From Robertkochia sediminum (lineage in GTDB: Bacteria; Bacteroidota; Bacteroidia; Flavobacteriales; Flavobacteriaceae), in the NCBI RefSeq assembly GCF_016786255.1, contig NZ_JADMKT010000074.1, forward strand, positions 259,123 through 323,122: DNA of 64,000 bases, in the 5' to 3' direction. Numbering within the stretch: the first letter of the stretch is position 1; each line of letters begins with the position of its first letter. Shown piece by piece: positions 7,170-15,057 of the stretch. The notes below the pieces were generated by a model that saw nothing but the letters and a program-made list of their open reading frames with translations, was not told the DNA's origin and ran no database searches. Made by a program: the position numbers and the translations under genes.

Positions 7170-9056
7170 ATGATGAATTTAAAGACCTTTACGATGAAAA
7201 ATATAGTATGGCTATTAGCGGGGATCCTGCTTACCGGGTGCTCTCCAAAATTTAATGATATGGCGGGCGACCTGCCCGTAAAGGCGCAGTTAGACCTGGT
7301 CAATGTTTCTCAAGATCGAATAACAGTAACTGTAGATCCGGGAAGATTTAACCAAGACACGGTCGTATTTATGATACCGAAGACCGTTCCCGGCACCTAT
7401 TCGGTAGACAACTACGGGAAATACATACAAAATGTAAGCGCTTACGACTACCGCGGAAAGGCGCTCCCGGTAACTCAAGACGGACCTAACCGATGGTCCA
7501 TAACACCAGGAAAGTACCTGGACCGCATCACCTATGAGGCCAACGACACCTTTGACACCGAGTTCCAAACCGATTCTCCGGTGTTCTCCCCGGCAGGAAC
7601 CAATATCGAAAAGGGAGAGAATTTCTTTTTGAACCTCCATATGCTGGTAGGATACTTCGAGGGATACGACCGTAGGCCCTACGAACTGGAATTCATCAAA
7701 CCCGAAGGGCTCGAAGCCGCAACCTCACTGACGCGTCTTAGCAACAACAAAAAGGATAACAGTAGTGACATGTTCTACGCTTCGCGCTATTTCGAGGTCA
7801 CCGATAATCCCATTATGTTCTCCAGGCCCGACTCAGAAAGTTTTATGGTGAATGACATTGAGGTAACCCTCTCTGTATACTCTCCAAGCAAAGTGTATTC
7901 GGCCCTAAGTCTTAAGAGCGAAATGGAGACCATGATGAAGGCACAGAAACGTTTCCTGGGAGCGCTGGATGGCACCAAAAAATACCATATCCTACTCTAT
8001 CTAAGCGACATGAACCAAAACGGTCCTCAGGGCTTCGGAGCTTTGGAACATCACACCTCGACCACTGTGGTCCTGCCGGAGACCATGCCAAAATCCATGC
8101 TCGTTGAAACCATGGTCGATGTGGTATCTCATGAGTTTTTCCATATCGTAACTCCCCTGACCATTCACTCAGAAGAGGTGCACTACTTTAACTACAACGA
8201 TCCGGAGATGTCCCAACACCTTTGGATGTACGAAGGAGTAACAGAATATTTTGCCCAGCTGTTCCAGATCAATCAGGGACTCATCGGGGAAGATGAGTTT
8301 TACAGCCGCATTTATCAAAAGATACAGAATGCTTCCATGTATGACGACCAGATGTCGTTCACCGAAATGAGCGCGAATATCCTGGAAGCCCCTTACAAGG
8401 ACAACTACGCCAATGTGTATGAAAAAGGCGCCCTGATCGCCATGTGTATGGATATCATTATCAGGGAAGAAAGCAAGGGAGATCGCGGGATCTTATCACT
8501 TATGAAAGCCCTGTCGGAACGGTATGGTGCCGACAAACCCTTTAAAGATGAAGAACTCTTCGGAGCTATAGAAGCACTTACCTACCCTGCAGTCGGGGAA
8601 TTTATTAAGACCTATATCCAGGGAGACACCCCTATTCCTTATGAGACCTACCTCAATAAGGTCGGACTTACCCTTACGGAAACCACTATCGCTACCCCTT
8701 CGTATCTTTTTAAGACCGAAGAAGAACCTTTTGTCGATGCCAAACCCTCGGGAGAGATCTATGTGCGTAACATTCCTTTGAGCAGCTTTTATACCGAGCT
8801 GGGTCTGGAAGGTGGAGACGTGATCAAGGAGATCAACGGGGTGAGCTATGACCTGGACAGTGCCCAGCAACTTATCATGACCTCCTTCTCGTGGCAGGTA
8901 GATGACCCGATCACCTTGAAGATCGATCGCGAGGGCCGGGAAATGGTGCTCGAAGGCAAGGTCACAAGTCCGATTTTAAATACCATGAAGATCATTCCAA
9001 TGGAACATATAGAACAAGAGATCATCGATCTGCGAAAGGCATGGTTAACAGAATAA
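7170..9056 (+). CDS. M61-family metallopeptidase (glycyl aminopeptidase-like) lipoprotein
   Basis: A large zinc peptidase of the M61 family, which trims N-terminal Gly or Ala from peptides. It has a lipoprotein signal ending in the lipobox LLTGC. Starts at 7170, 7173 and 7194 are possible; 7194 gives the most typical short lipoprotein signal. An N-terminal beta domain (about 40-200) is followed by the catalytic domain with GALEHHTS and the zinc helix H321-E-F-F-H325, then a downstream Glu region (MYEGVTEYFA). A C-terminal PDZ domain spans about 500-605 (GLEGGDVIKEINGV). This is the standard family order and length. It is likely tethered in the periplasm or on the surface. It follows the HAD gene by 23 bp and ends in a strong terminator. 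Confidence 0.9.
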   Translation: MMNLKTFTMKNIVWLLAGILLTGCSPKFNDMAGDLPVKAQLDLVNVSQDRITVTVDPGRFNQDTVVFMIPKTVPGTYSVDNYGKYIQNVSAYDYRGKALPVTQDGPNRWSITPGKYLDRITYEANDTFDTEFQTDSPVFSPAGTNIEKGENFFLNLHMLVGYFEGYDRRPYELEFIKPEGLEAATSLTRLSNNKKDNSSDMFYASRYFEVTDNPIMFSRPDSESFMVNDIEVTLSVYSPSKVYSALSLKSEMETMMKAQKRFLGALDGTKKYHILLYLSDMNQNGPQGFGALEHHTSTTVVLPETMPKSMLVETMVDVVSHEFFHIVTPLTIHSEEVHYFNYNDPEMSQHLWMYEGVTEYFAQLFQINQGLIGEDEFYSRIYQKIQNASMYDDQMSFTEMSANILEAPYKDNYANVYEKGALIAMCMDIIIREESKGDRGILSLMKALSERYGADKPFKDEELFGAIEALTYPAVGEFIKTYIQGDTPIPYETYLNKVGLTLTETTIATPSYLFKTEEEPFVDAKPSGEIYVRNIPLSSFYTELGLEGGDVIKEINGVSYDLDSAQQLIMTSFSWQVDDPITLKIDREGREMVLEGKVTSPILNTMKIIPMEHIEQEIIDLRKAWLTE

Positions 9057-9073
9057 CGCCAACCTTTAAGAAA

Positions 9074-9100
9074 ACAGGAGCTCAGGCTCCTGTTTTTTTT
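9074..9100 (+). terminator. Intrinsic terminator after the M61 gene
   Basis: A perfect 8-bp stem ACAGGAGC/GCTCCTGT around TCAG, followed by eight Ts. Confidence 0.85.
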
Positions 9101-9137
9101 ATGGTTTTTGTATTTTCCCAAACCTAAACAACTACAC

Positions 9138-10403
9138 ATGGAAAACACACCACTGATTACCAACGACACCATCGTTTTTGGGATCCTGGCCCTTTGTCTG
9201 GGTTTTGTTTTTTACACCTCGTCTAAAACATCCGGATTTTGGAAATCCTTTTACAAGATCATACCGGCACTGCTTATGTGCTACCTGCTCCCGGCGATAT
9301 TCACCTCTGCAGGAGTGATCTCTGATGAAACATCGAACCTGTATTTTATGGCCAGCAGGTATCTCCTGCCTGCCTCCCTGGTGCTCATGACGCTGAGCCT
9401 GGACCTTAAAGCCGTTTTTAATTTAGGCCCGAAAGCCCTTATCATGTTCCTTACAGGTACCCTGGGGATCGTGATTGGCGGCCCCATTGCTATTTTACTC
9501 ATCGCCGCAGTCTCTCCGGAAACCGTTGGGGGTGTGGGCCCCGATGCCATCTGGCGCGGACTCGCAACTATTGCGGGAAGCTGGATCGGAGGAGGTGCCA
9601 ACCAGGCTGCCATGCTGGAGATCTTTAAATACAATCCCGAAAAATACGGCGGAATGGTACTTGTAGATATCGTGGTGGCCAACCTGTGGATGGCCATTAT
9701 CCTCCTGGGTATCGGAAAGAACAAGGCTATTGATAAGTGGTTTCGCGCAGACGATTCGGCCATTGAAGAGCTGAAACAAAAGGTGATCAAGTTCACCGAA
9801 AGCGTTACCCGCAACCCCAGCCTCACCGACCTGATGATCATGCTTTCGATCGCATTCGTTACGGTAGGGATCGCCCATTGGGGTGCCGACAATATCTCGA
9901 CATACCTCAATGAGAATGTCGCTGCGGTTCAGGATAAGACCAGTGCCCTGGCCTCTTTTGGCTCTCAGTTCTTCTGGATGATCTCCATTGCCACGCTCTT
10001 GGGAATTCTCCTAAGCTTTACCAAAGCGAAGCAGTACGAAGGTGCCGGTGCCAGTAAGCTCGGTTCGGTATTTATCTATGTACTGGTAGCCACCATTGGT
10101 ATGAAGATGGACCTGTCTAAGGTTTTAGAAAACCCGGGATTAATTGTTATCGGATTGGTTTGGATCACGATCCACGCCTTACTGCTTATTGGGGTCGCTA
10201 AGCTCATTAAAGCGCCCTTCTTTTTCCTGGCAGTGGGTAGCCAGGCCAATGTAGGAGGTGCAGCTTCTGCCCCGGTTGTGGCCGCAGCCTTCCACCCCTC
10301 CTTGGCAACGGTTGGCGTACTTTTGGCGGTATTTGGCTACGTCGTTGGAACCTATGCCGCACTGTTTTGCGCCTACCTTATGGAAATCGCGAGTACCCTT
10401 TAG
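9138..10403 (+). CDS. DUF819 family permease-like membrane protein
   Basis: A 421-residue integral membrane protein with about 10-12 hydrophobic helices. It belongs to DUF819 (YjcL-like), a family distantly related to sodium-coupled carboxylate transporters, with unproven substrates. Recognisable family features are the re-entrant-like glycine stretch IAGSWIGGGANQAAM and the C-terminal repeat GSQANVGGAASAPVVAAAF. The reading frame opens at a TTG (9108), but ATG 9138 (MENTPLITND) is the better start because the upstream part directly abuts the terminator at 9074-9100. It stands alone between terminators or gaps. Confidence 0.85.
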   Translation: MENTPLITNDTIVFGILALCLGFVFYTSSKTSGFWKSFYKIIPALLMCYLLPAIFTSAGVISDETSNLYFMASRYLLPASLVLMTLSLDLKAVFNLGPKALIMFLTGTLGIVIGGPIAILLIAAVSPETVGGVGPDAIWRGLATIAGSWIGGGANQAAMLEIFKYNPEKYGGMVLVDIVVANLWMAIILLGIGKNKAIDKWFRADDSAIEELKQKVIKFTESVTRNPSLTDLMIMLSIAFVTVGIAHWGADNISTYLNENVAAVQDKTSALASFGSQFFWMISIATLLGILLSFTKAKQYEGAGASKLGSVFIYVLVATIGMKMDLSKVLENPGLIVIGLVWITIHALLLIGVAKLIKAPFFFLAVGSQANVGGAASAPVVAAAFHPSLATVGVLLAVFGYVVGTYAALFCAYLMEIASTL

Positions 10404-10452
10404 TTAGTTTACACAGAATTATTGATATTTGCCCGATCTAAAAACTCAAATT

Positions 10453-11202
10453 ATGCCTAGAATTTTTGCCTCGCTGTTATGCCTGTTAGTATTGGCTTCC
10501 TGTTCTACGAATGAAAATGAAATGTTGGTAACAGGGACCGTTGACGGATTGAAGAAAGGAACGCTTTATTTCCAAAAAGTAGAAGACACCACGCTGGTAA
10601 CCCTCGACTCCCTGGTGATCGATGGAGACCCTGCCTTTAGCTTTACCACAGAAGTGACTTCTCCGGAAGTATTCTACCTTTACCTGGATAAGGCAGACGG
10701 AAATGCCATGAACGATATGCTGGAATTCTTCGGAGAACCCGGAGCGATCAATATCACTACCTCTCATGACTATTTTGCTGCTGAAGCGAAAGTAGAAGGT
10801 TCTGTTAGCCATGATAAATATGTTGAATACAGCCGAATGATGGCGAAGTTCTCTGATAAGAACCTGGAATTGATCAAAGAAAGCCTGGAAGCGGGTCAGG
10901 AAGGACTTATAAAGGCCGTTGACTCCCTGAGTCGCTTGAGAGAGAAAAATACCCAGAGAGGCTATTTGTACACGGTGAATTTCGCTTTCAATAACGTCGA
11001 TTCATATGTTACGCCTTATATCGCACTGAATCAACTGGGACAATTAGGCCCAAAATACCTGGATTCCCTTGCTCAGGCGATCACTCCGGAAGTGATGAAC
11101 TCAAAATACGGAAAGCAGTTCGCCGACTTCATCGAAGAAGTAAAGAACGCTCCTGAGGCTGATGTTAAAGAAGATATCAAAGAAGAGGAAGCTAATATGT
11201 AG
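10453..11202 (+). CDS. DUF4369 domain lipoprotein
   Basis: A 249-residue lipoprotein. The ATG at 10453 gives MPRIFASLLCLLVLASC, a clean lipobox ending in Cys17; the longer TTG frame adds only non-signal residues. Residues about 25-120 match the DUF4369 pattern found at the N-terminus of many Bacteroidota thioredoxin-like lipoproteins (VTGTVDGLKKGTLYFQK, then LDSLVIDGDPAFSF). Here the usual C-terminal thioredoxin domain is missing; the rest is helical and ends in an acidic tail. A role at the cell envelope is likely, function unknown. It lies 49 bp after the DUF819 gene and is followed by a terminator. Confidence 0.8.
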   Translation: MPRIFASLLCLLVLASCSTNENEMLVTGTVDGLKKGTLYFQKVEDTTLVTLDSLVIDGDPAFSFTTEVTSPEVFYLYLDKADGNAMNDMLEFFGEPGAINITTSHDYFAAEAKVEGSVSHDKYVEYSRMMAKFSDKNLELIKESLEAGQEGLIKAVDSLSRLREKNTQRGYLYTVNFAFNNVDSYVTPYIALNQLGQLGPKYLDSLAQAITPEVMNSKYGKQFADFIEEVKNAPEADVKEDIKEEEANM

Positions 11203-11223
11203 ATTCGCTCTCTAATCAATAAT

Positions 11224-11251
11224 AAAGCGCTCCATTGGGGCGCTTTTTTTT
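11224..11251 (+). terminator. Intrinsic terminator after the DUF4369 gene
   Basis: AGCGC (11226-11230) pairs with GCGCT (11240-11244), followed by a run of eight Ts. Confidence 0.75.
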
Positions 11252-11315
11252 ATGGGTTATGGTGAAGGATCAACATCGAAGTGGCGGACTAATAGAATTC
11301 AGCAACCCCTTCCGA

Positions 11316-11357
11316 CCTCTGCTGAAGCAGAGGCCACCTTCCCCTGGAATGGGAAGG
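11316..11357. repeat. REP-like double hairpin
   Basis: Two adjacent perfect hairpins: CCTCTGC-TGAA-GCAGAGG (11316-11333) and CCTTCCC-N7-GGGAAGG (11337-11357). The GC-rich paired stems in otherwise AT-rich non-coding DNA look like an interspersed repetitive extragenic element. Copies elsewhere in the genome cannot be checked here. Confidence 0.4.
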
Positions 11358-11411
11358 AGAACGTTATTATCGCACGCTCTTGAATTGAATAATAACCGCC
11401 TCTCCGTAAAC

Positions 11412-11444
11412 AAAAAAGCCTCCCTTTTCAGGGAGGCTTTTTTT
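11412..11444 (-). terminator. Intrinsic terminator after tRNA-Thr
   Basis: GCCTCCC (11418-11424) pairs with GGGAGGC (11431-11437), with A- and T-runs on both sides, so it can act in both directions. On the minus strand it lies immediately after the tRNA. Confidence 0.85.
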
Positions 11445-11445
11445 G

Positions 11446-11519
11446 AGCCGATGGAGGGACTCGAACCCACGACCTGCTGATTACAAATCAGCTGCTCTAG
11501 CCAGCTGAGCTACATCGGC
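11446..11519 (-). tRNA. tRNA-Thr (anticodon TGT)
   Basis: 74 nt forming a full cloverleaf on the minus strand. The acceptor stem is GCCGATG/CATCGGC, the D-arm AGCTCAGCTGGCTAGAGC, and the anticodon arm CTGATTTGTAATCAG with TGT. The T-arm carries GGGTTCGAACCC. The 3' CCA is not encoded. A terminator follows at 11412-11444. Confidence 0.97.
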
Positions 11520-11580
11520 CTTTTGAATATTTCGGATGCAAAAATACACTTGCCACCGAAATATCCAAATATATTTTTCA

Positions 11581-11847
11581 TTAAAGTTTATTGATCTTAT
11601 CGACCAATGCGTTCGCCACTTCTTCAAGCTCTTTATTTACTTGCTTGAGGTGAGCTCCACGATCTTCAACCGAACGGTCGTTCACCTTGGCAATAAGCTT
11701 GTCAAAATGCTCAATAGTCTCATCGATGATGGCTTCTCCTTTTTCAGCAGCCTTATCTTCGGCGGTTAGTTCCCATACGTAAACGGTCTCGATAATATCA
11801 CCGAGCACGTAATTGATATCTTTCTTAAGATCTTTGATACTTGCCAT
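11581..11847 (-). CDS. Small conserved flavobacterial protein, function unknown
   Basis: An 88-residue, highly charged, all-helical cytoplasmic protein without signal or membrane segment. It begins MASIKDLKKDINYVLGDIIE and ends in an amphipathic helix (LEEVANALVDKINKL). The codon pattern, ATG start and clean intergenic gaps on both sides support a real gene. I recall similar short proteins in flavobacteria but cannot name a domain. It lies between tRNA-Thr and manA on the same strand, with 36 bp to manA. Confidence 0.75.
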   Translation of the reverse strand: MASIKDLKKDINYVLGDIIETVYVWELTAEDKAAEKGEAIIDETIEHFDKLIAKVNDRSVEDRGAHLKQVNKELEEVANALVDKINKL

Positions 11848-11883
11848 AATGCGTATTGTTTATTGCTTGCAAAGGTAACCAAT

Positions 11884-12861
11884 TTAAAGGTGCACCTCTA
11901 ATATTTTTGCATGTTCAGAACGTATGCTGTACTTGTCGATACACGCCGGCATTAAAAGAGTCTCCCCCATATGCAACGTATGATCCTTACCATTAACCGT
12001 AAAAACGGACTCTCCTTCGGTACAGATATAAATATGAAAAGAATCACGTTGCTCGACATCAATATCAACACGATCTGTTAAATGAAGGTAATCGGTAATA
12101 AAGTACGGTGACTTCACCATTGGGTTCAGGCGATTTTCATCGGTAGCGTATTGCATATGAAAATCGTTCCTCAGGTCGTAATCCAAAGCATCAAGGGCCA
12201 GGTCGGTGTGAAGTTCCCTGGTGTTTCCGTCTTTATCCTTTCTGTCGTAATCGTAAATGCGATAGGTTACATTCGAAGTTTGCTGGATCTCTGCTAAAAG
12301 GATTCCCGCTCCTATAGCGTGTACTTTTCCAGGTGAGATAAAGAAGGTATCACCCGAGGCCACCTTTTGCCTGTTGAGAATAGAAAGAAGCTTCCCTTCT
12401 TCCATGGCCTTAACATACTCCTCCCGGGTTAACGACTTATTGAAGCCCACGATGAGCTCAGCATCCTTCTCGGCTTGCATTACATGCCACATTTCGGTCT
12501 TTCCAAAAGAATTATGTCGGGCTTTAGCCAATTCATCTCCCGGATGGAGCTGTACGGAAAGATCTTTCTCTGCATCGATGAACTTGATCAGGATCGGAAA
12601 TTTAGGACCAAAACGTTCAAACACCTGTTTTCCCAACAGGTCTTCTCCATAAACTTCCAAAAGATCCTGTAGACTCTTACCTTTTAAGGTTCCTTCTGCA
12701 ACGATAGAAACATTTCCATCTACTCCGGAAAGTTCCCAACTTTCTGCTGCTGTCGGGGTTGTAACATCCTTTCCTAATACCTCCTTCAATTTTGTACCTC
12801 CCCAAAGATAATCCTTAAATATAGGCGTGAACTTCAGAGGATACAGTGCTTCTGCTCCCAA
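11884..12861 (-). CDS. manA: Mannose-6-phosphate isomerase, class I
   Basis: A 325-residue zinc enzyme interconverting mannose 6-phosphate and fructose 6-phosphate, which feeds GDP-mannose synthesis or mannose use. Family features: LYPLKFTPIFKDYLWGG at the N-terminus, the zinc-site segment LSVQLHPGDELA with the later EMWHVM, and FISPGKVHAIGAGILLAEIQ with the active-site His and Glu. Length fits the short bacterial class I form. The only plausible start is a TTG at 12861, since no ATG precedes the conserved N-terminus. It is separated by 44 bp from the queD-type gene upstream. Mannose phosphate could supply the polysaccharide locus near 44-51 kb, but that is only an inference. Confidence 0.92.
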   Translation of the reverse strand: MGAEALYPLKFTPIFKDYLWGGTKLKEVLGKDVTTPTAAESWELSGVDGNVSIVAEGTLKGKSLQDLLEVYGEDLLGKQVFERFGPKFPILIKFIDAEKDLSVQLHPGDELAKARHNSFGKTEMWHVMQAEKDAELIVGFNKSLTREEYVKAMEEGKLLSILNRQKVASGDTFFISPGKVHAIGAGILLAEIQQTSNVTYRIYDYDRKDKDGNTRELHTDLALDALDYDLRNDFHMQYATDENRLNPMVKSPYFITDYLHLTDRVDIDVEQRDSFHIYICTEGESVFTVNGKDHTLHMGETLLMPACIDKYSIRSEHAKILEVHL

Positions 12862-12905
12862 TATAATGTGATTTTAGGTAATAAAAATTCGAAGAATCAA
12901 AGGTA

Positions 12906-13316
12906 CTACTCTCCGGAATAAGTCACAAAATTTCGGGGGGTTTCGTAGAGCACAACTTCAAGGTCAAGGGATTCTTTAAGATGCGGACGCAGCCTGTTGT
13001 AGATCACCACAGCGATATTTTCTGCAGTAGGATTGAGCGTTTTGAATTCTTCAACCTGCTCATTGAGGTTCTTATGATCCATATACTGCTCTACCTGTTC
13101 CCTGATAAGGTATTTGAGGTCTTTCATATCGATCACATATCCGGTTTCAGGATCGATCGCCCCGGTTACACTAACCTCCAGTTCGTAATTATGTCCATGA
13201 AAATGCGGATTATTACACTTCCCAAAGATCTCTGCGTTCTTTTCGTCGCTCCAGTCCTTACGGTACAACCGATGCGCGGCATTGAAATGCGCCTTACGAC
13301 TAACCTTTACCCTCAT
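12906..13316 (-). CDS. queD: 6-pyruvoyl-tetrahydropterin synthase / 6-carboxytetrahydropterin synthase (QueD family)
   Basis: A 136-residue T-fold enzyme acting on dihydroneopterin triphosphate. Zinc ligands H15, H40 and H42 (AHRL and HFHGHNY) and catalytic C34 (GKCNNPHF) are visible, as is the C-terminal YETPRN glutamate. The Cys-x5-His-Gly-His arrangement favours QueD (queuosine pathway), but PTPS or FolB-replacing roles cannot be excluded, so the symbol is provisional. The start codon overlaps the idi stop (ATGA at 13313-13316), so the two genes are translationally coupled. Confidence 0.85.
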   Translation of the reverse strand: MRVKVSRKAHFNAAHRLYRKDWSDEKNAEIFGKCNNPHFHGHNYELEVSVTGAIDPETGYVIDMKDLKYLIREQVEQYMDHKNLNEQVEEFKTLNPTAENIAVVIYNRLRPHLKESLDLEVVLYETPRNFVTYSGE

Positions 13317-13843
13317 AGCACATTGGTTTTACTGATGTGGGCATAGAACTTTTCAAAGATGATGCGGAACCAGGCGGTGTAGTTCTCAGGATGATCCTGC
13401 ATATCCGATTTGATGTCTTCCAAAGACATCCACTTCCAATCTGCGACTTCGTCAGGATTGATCTCAGGAGCATCTGTATATTTCCCGATCATAACATGAT
13501 CCAACTCGTGCTCGGTGAGTCCGTTATCAAAAGGAGCTTTATAGATAAAAGAGAAAACCTCCTGAAGTTCGGTGGTAAATCCCATTTCCTCCATAAGCCT
13601 GCGTTTGCCGGCCTGAATATTGGTCTCCCCTTCGCGTTGGTGGCTGCAACAGGTATTGGTCCACAATCCGGGCGAATGGTATTTGTGCAAGGCCCGTTGC
13701 TGGATCATAGTTTCCCCCTTGTCATTAAACACAAAAACAGAAAAGGCTCTGTGCAGTAACGCCTTTTCGTGAGCCTCGATCTTTTCCATGGTTCCGATGG
13801 GCTCGTCTTTTTCGTTAACCAGGATAACTCTTTCTTCTTTCAT
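13313..13843 (-). CDS. idi: Isopentenyl-diphosphate delta-isomerase, type I
   Basis: A 176-residue Nudix-fold enzyme that interconverts isopentenyl and dimethylallyl diphosphate for isoprenoid, quinone and carotenoid synthesis. The catalytic Cys lies in WTNTCCSHQREGE and the catalytic Glu in EHELDHVMIG. The Nudix-like helix (AGKRRLMEEMGF) and the Trp-rich C-terminal segment ADWKWMSLEDI are also present. Length matches the family. It overlaps the queD-type gene by 4 bp (ATGA). Upstream lies about 240 bp of simple repeat DNA shared with the convergent side of the surface-protein operon. Confidence 0.95.
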   Translation of the reverse strand: MKEERVILVNEKDEPIGTMEKIEAHEKALLHRAFSVFVFNDKGETMIQQRALHKYHSPGLWTNTCCSHQREGETNIQAGKRRLMEEMGFTTELQEVFSFIYKAPFDNGLTEHELDHVMIGKYTDAPEINPDEVADWKWMSLEDIKSDMQDHPENYTAWFRIIFEKFYAHISKTNVL

Positions 13844-13896
13844 AGGCTGGTAAAAATACGAGTTCGCAGTTAAAATTGTATTAAGGAAATCTAAAA

Positions 13897-14003
13897 AGGT
13901 TATAGGGTTACGAGGTTATGAGGTTATAAGGTTATGAGGATATGAGGTTATGAGGTTATGAGGTTATGAGGATATGAGGTTATGAGGTTATGAGGTTATG
14001 AAG
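13897..14003. repeat. 8-bp tandem repeat (AGGTTATG)n with a 32-bp higher order
   Basis: Thirteen consecutive 8-mers of consensus AGGTTATG fill 13897-14000. The variant AGGATATG recurs exactly four units apart (13937 and 13969), giving a 32-bp super-repeat. No coding sense. Related 8-mers occur at 29492-29531 and, inverted, at 29727-29766. Confidence 0.85.
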
Positions 14004-14085
14004 ATTAAAATATAAAATTTACAATCCATATTTTATCATGTATAATCCCACTTTACATCTTCACACCTTTACCTCTTTACCTAAA

Positions 14086-15054
14086 CTAAAAGAACCTCGG
14101 CGTTTGCACCCTGCTATAATTCCTGATAAGCTCATAGCGCAGGAAGAACTCAAATGAGCCGCTATTAAAGGCTGTACCACCCAGACGGGTGATCTCGCGG
14201 TCATAGGCCAGACCCACAGCAAGGGTTCTGCTTAATTGAAATCCGAACATCGCAGTGATCGCCGCATCAAGTCGATATCCCAGTCCGACGGTAAGCTGAT
14301 CGTTATACATGAAATTCGCAGAAAGATCCATCTGTATTGGAGCTCCTGAAACCACCTTGGTCAAAAATGCAGGCTTAAACTTCCATCGGTAGTCAAAATC
14401 CCAAACATATCCCCCGATCAGGTAATAACTAACCCGTTCTTTAGCCACATAAGAAGACACATCGGTGTTCTCATTATTAGAATCATTAAAATATTCGGTC
14501 GCCAGGAGATTGGGCGCCGAAAGACCTACGTAGTAGTTATCTGTATGATAATACACTCCCGCTCCAATATTGGGAGAAAACTTGTTCTGAATATTATCGG
14601 CTGCGGTAAACTCCACATCGTCGTACTGATTGAGTTGTGTGAAATCGATATTAAGCAAACTCCCCCCAACTTTAAGTCCGAAAGAAAGCTTCCCCTCATA
14701 AGAAGTTTGAACGGTATAAGAGACGGTACCATCGAACCAAGTTTGCTGGTTAACTCCATTCCCGATCTTATCGTTTATGATCGACATTCCCACACCAAAT
14801 TTACTGCGCTTTAAAGGGGTGTGCACATTGAGCGTTTGGGTCTCAGGAGCACCGTCCAGCCCAAGCCACTGGTTGCGGTACAGCCCGGTGATACTCATGA
14901 GTCCGCGACTCCCGGTATAGGCCGGATTAACACTCATGGTATTATACATGTATTGGGTATACTGCGCATCCTGCTGCGCCTGAACCTCTGCAGTAATAGC
15001 AAGCCCAAACAAAACGATAAGACACGTAAAAATACTCCTTCTCATGCTTCCCAT
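14086..15054 (-). CDS. PorP/SprF family type IX secretion membrane protein
   Basis: A 322-residue outer-membrane beta-barrel of the Bacteroidota-only PorP/SprF family. These barrels pair with specific large T9SS substrates and help to export or hold them at the surface. The signal peptide ends near AEVQA (starts at 15054 or 15045). The mature N-terminus has the family hallmark QDAQYTQYMYNTMSVNPAYTG, followed by GLYRNQWLG and alternating beta-strands to an aromatic end (RVQTPRFF). It follows the type-B T9SS substrate gene by 3 bp, as SprF follows SprB in Flavobacterium johnsoniae. It is the last gene of the operon running from 27.5 kb. Confidence 0.93.
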   Translation of the reverse strand: MGSMRRSIFTCLIVLFGLAITAEVQAQQDAQYTQYMYNTMSVNPAYTGSRGLMSITGLYRNQWLGLDGAPETQTLNVHTPLKRSKFGVGMSIINDKIGNGVNQQTWFDGTVSYTVQTSYEGKLSFGLKVGGSLLNIDFTQLNQYDDVEFTAADNIQNKFSPNIGAGVYYHTDNYYVGLSAPNLLATEYFNDSNNENTDVSSYVAKERVSYYLIGGYVWDFDYRWKFKPAFLTKVVSGAPIQMDLSANFMYNDQLTVGLGYRLDAAITAMFGFQLSRTLAVGLAYDREITRLGGTAFNSGSFEFFLRYELIRNYSRVQTPRFF

Positions 15055-15057
15055 ACC

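Noticed and set aside
11235..11480. Open frame ending in MEGLEPTTC
   Set aside because: It is the well-known false translation of a tRNA antisense strand combined with the REP-like element.
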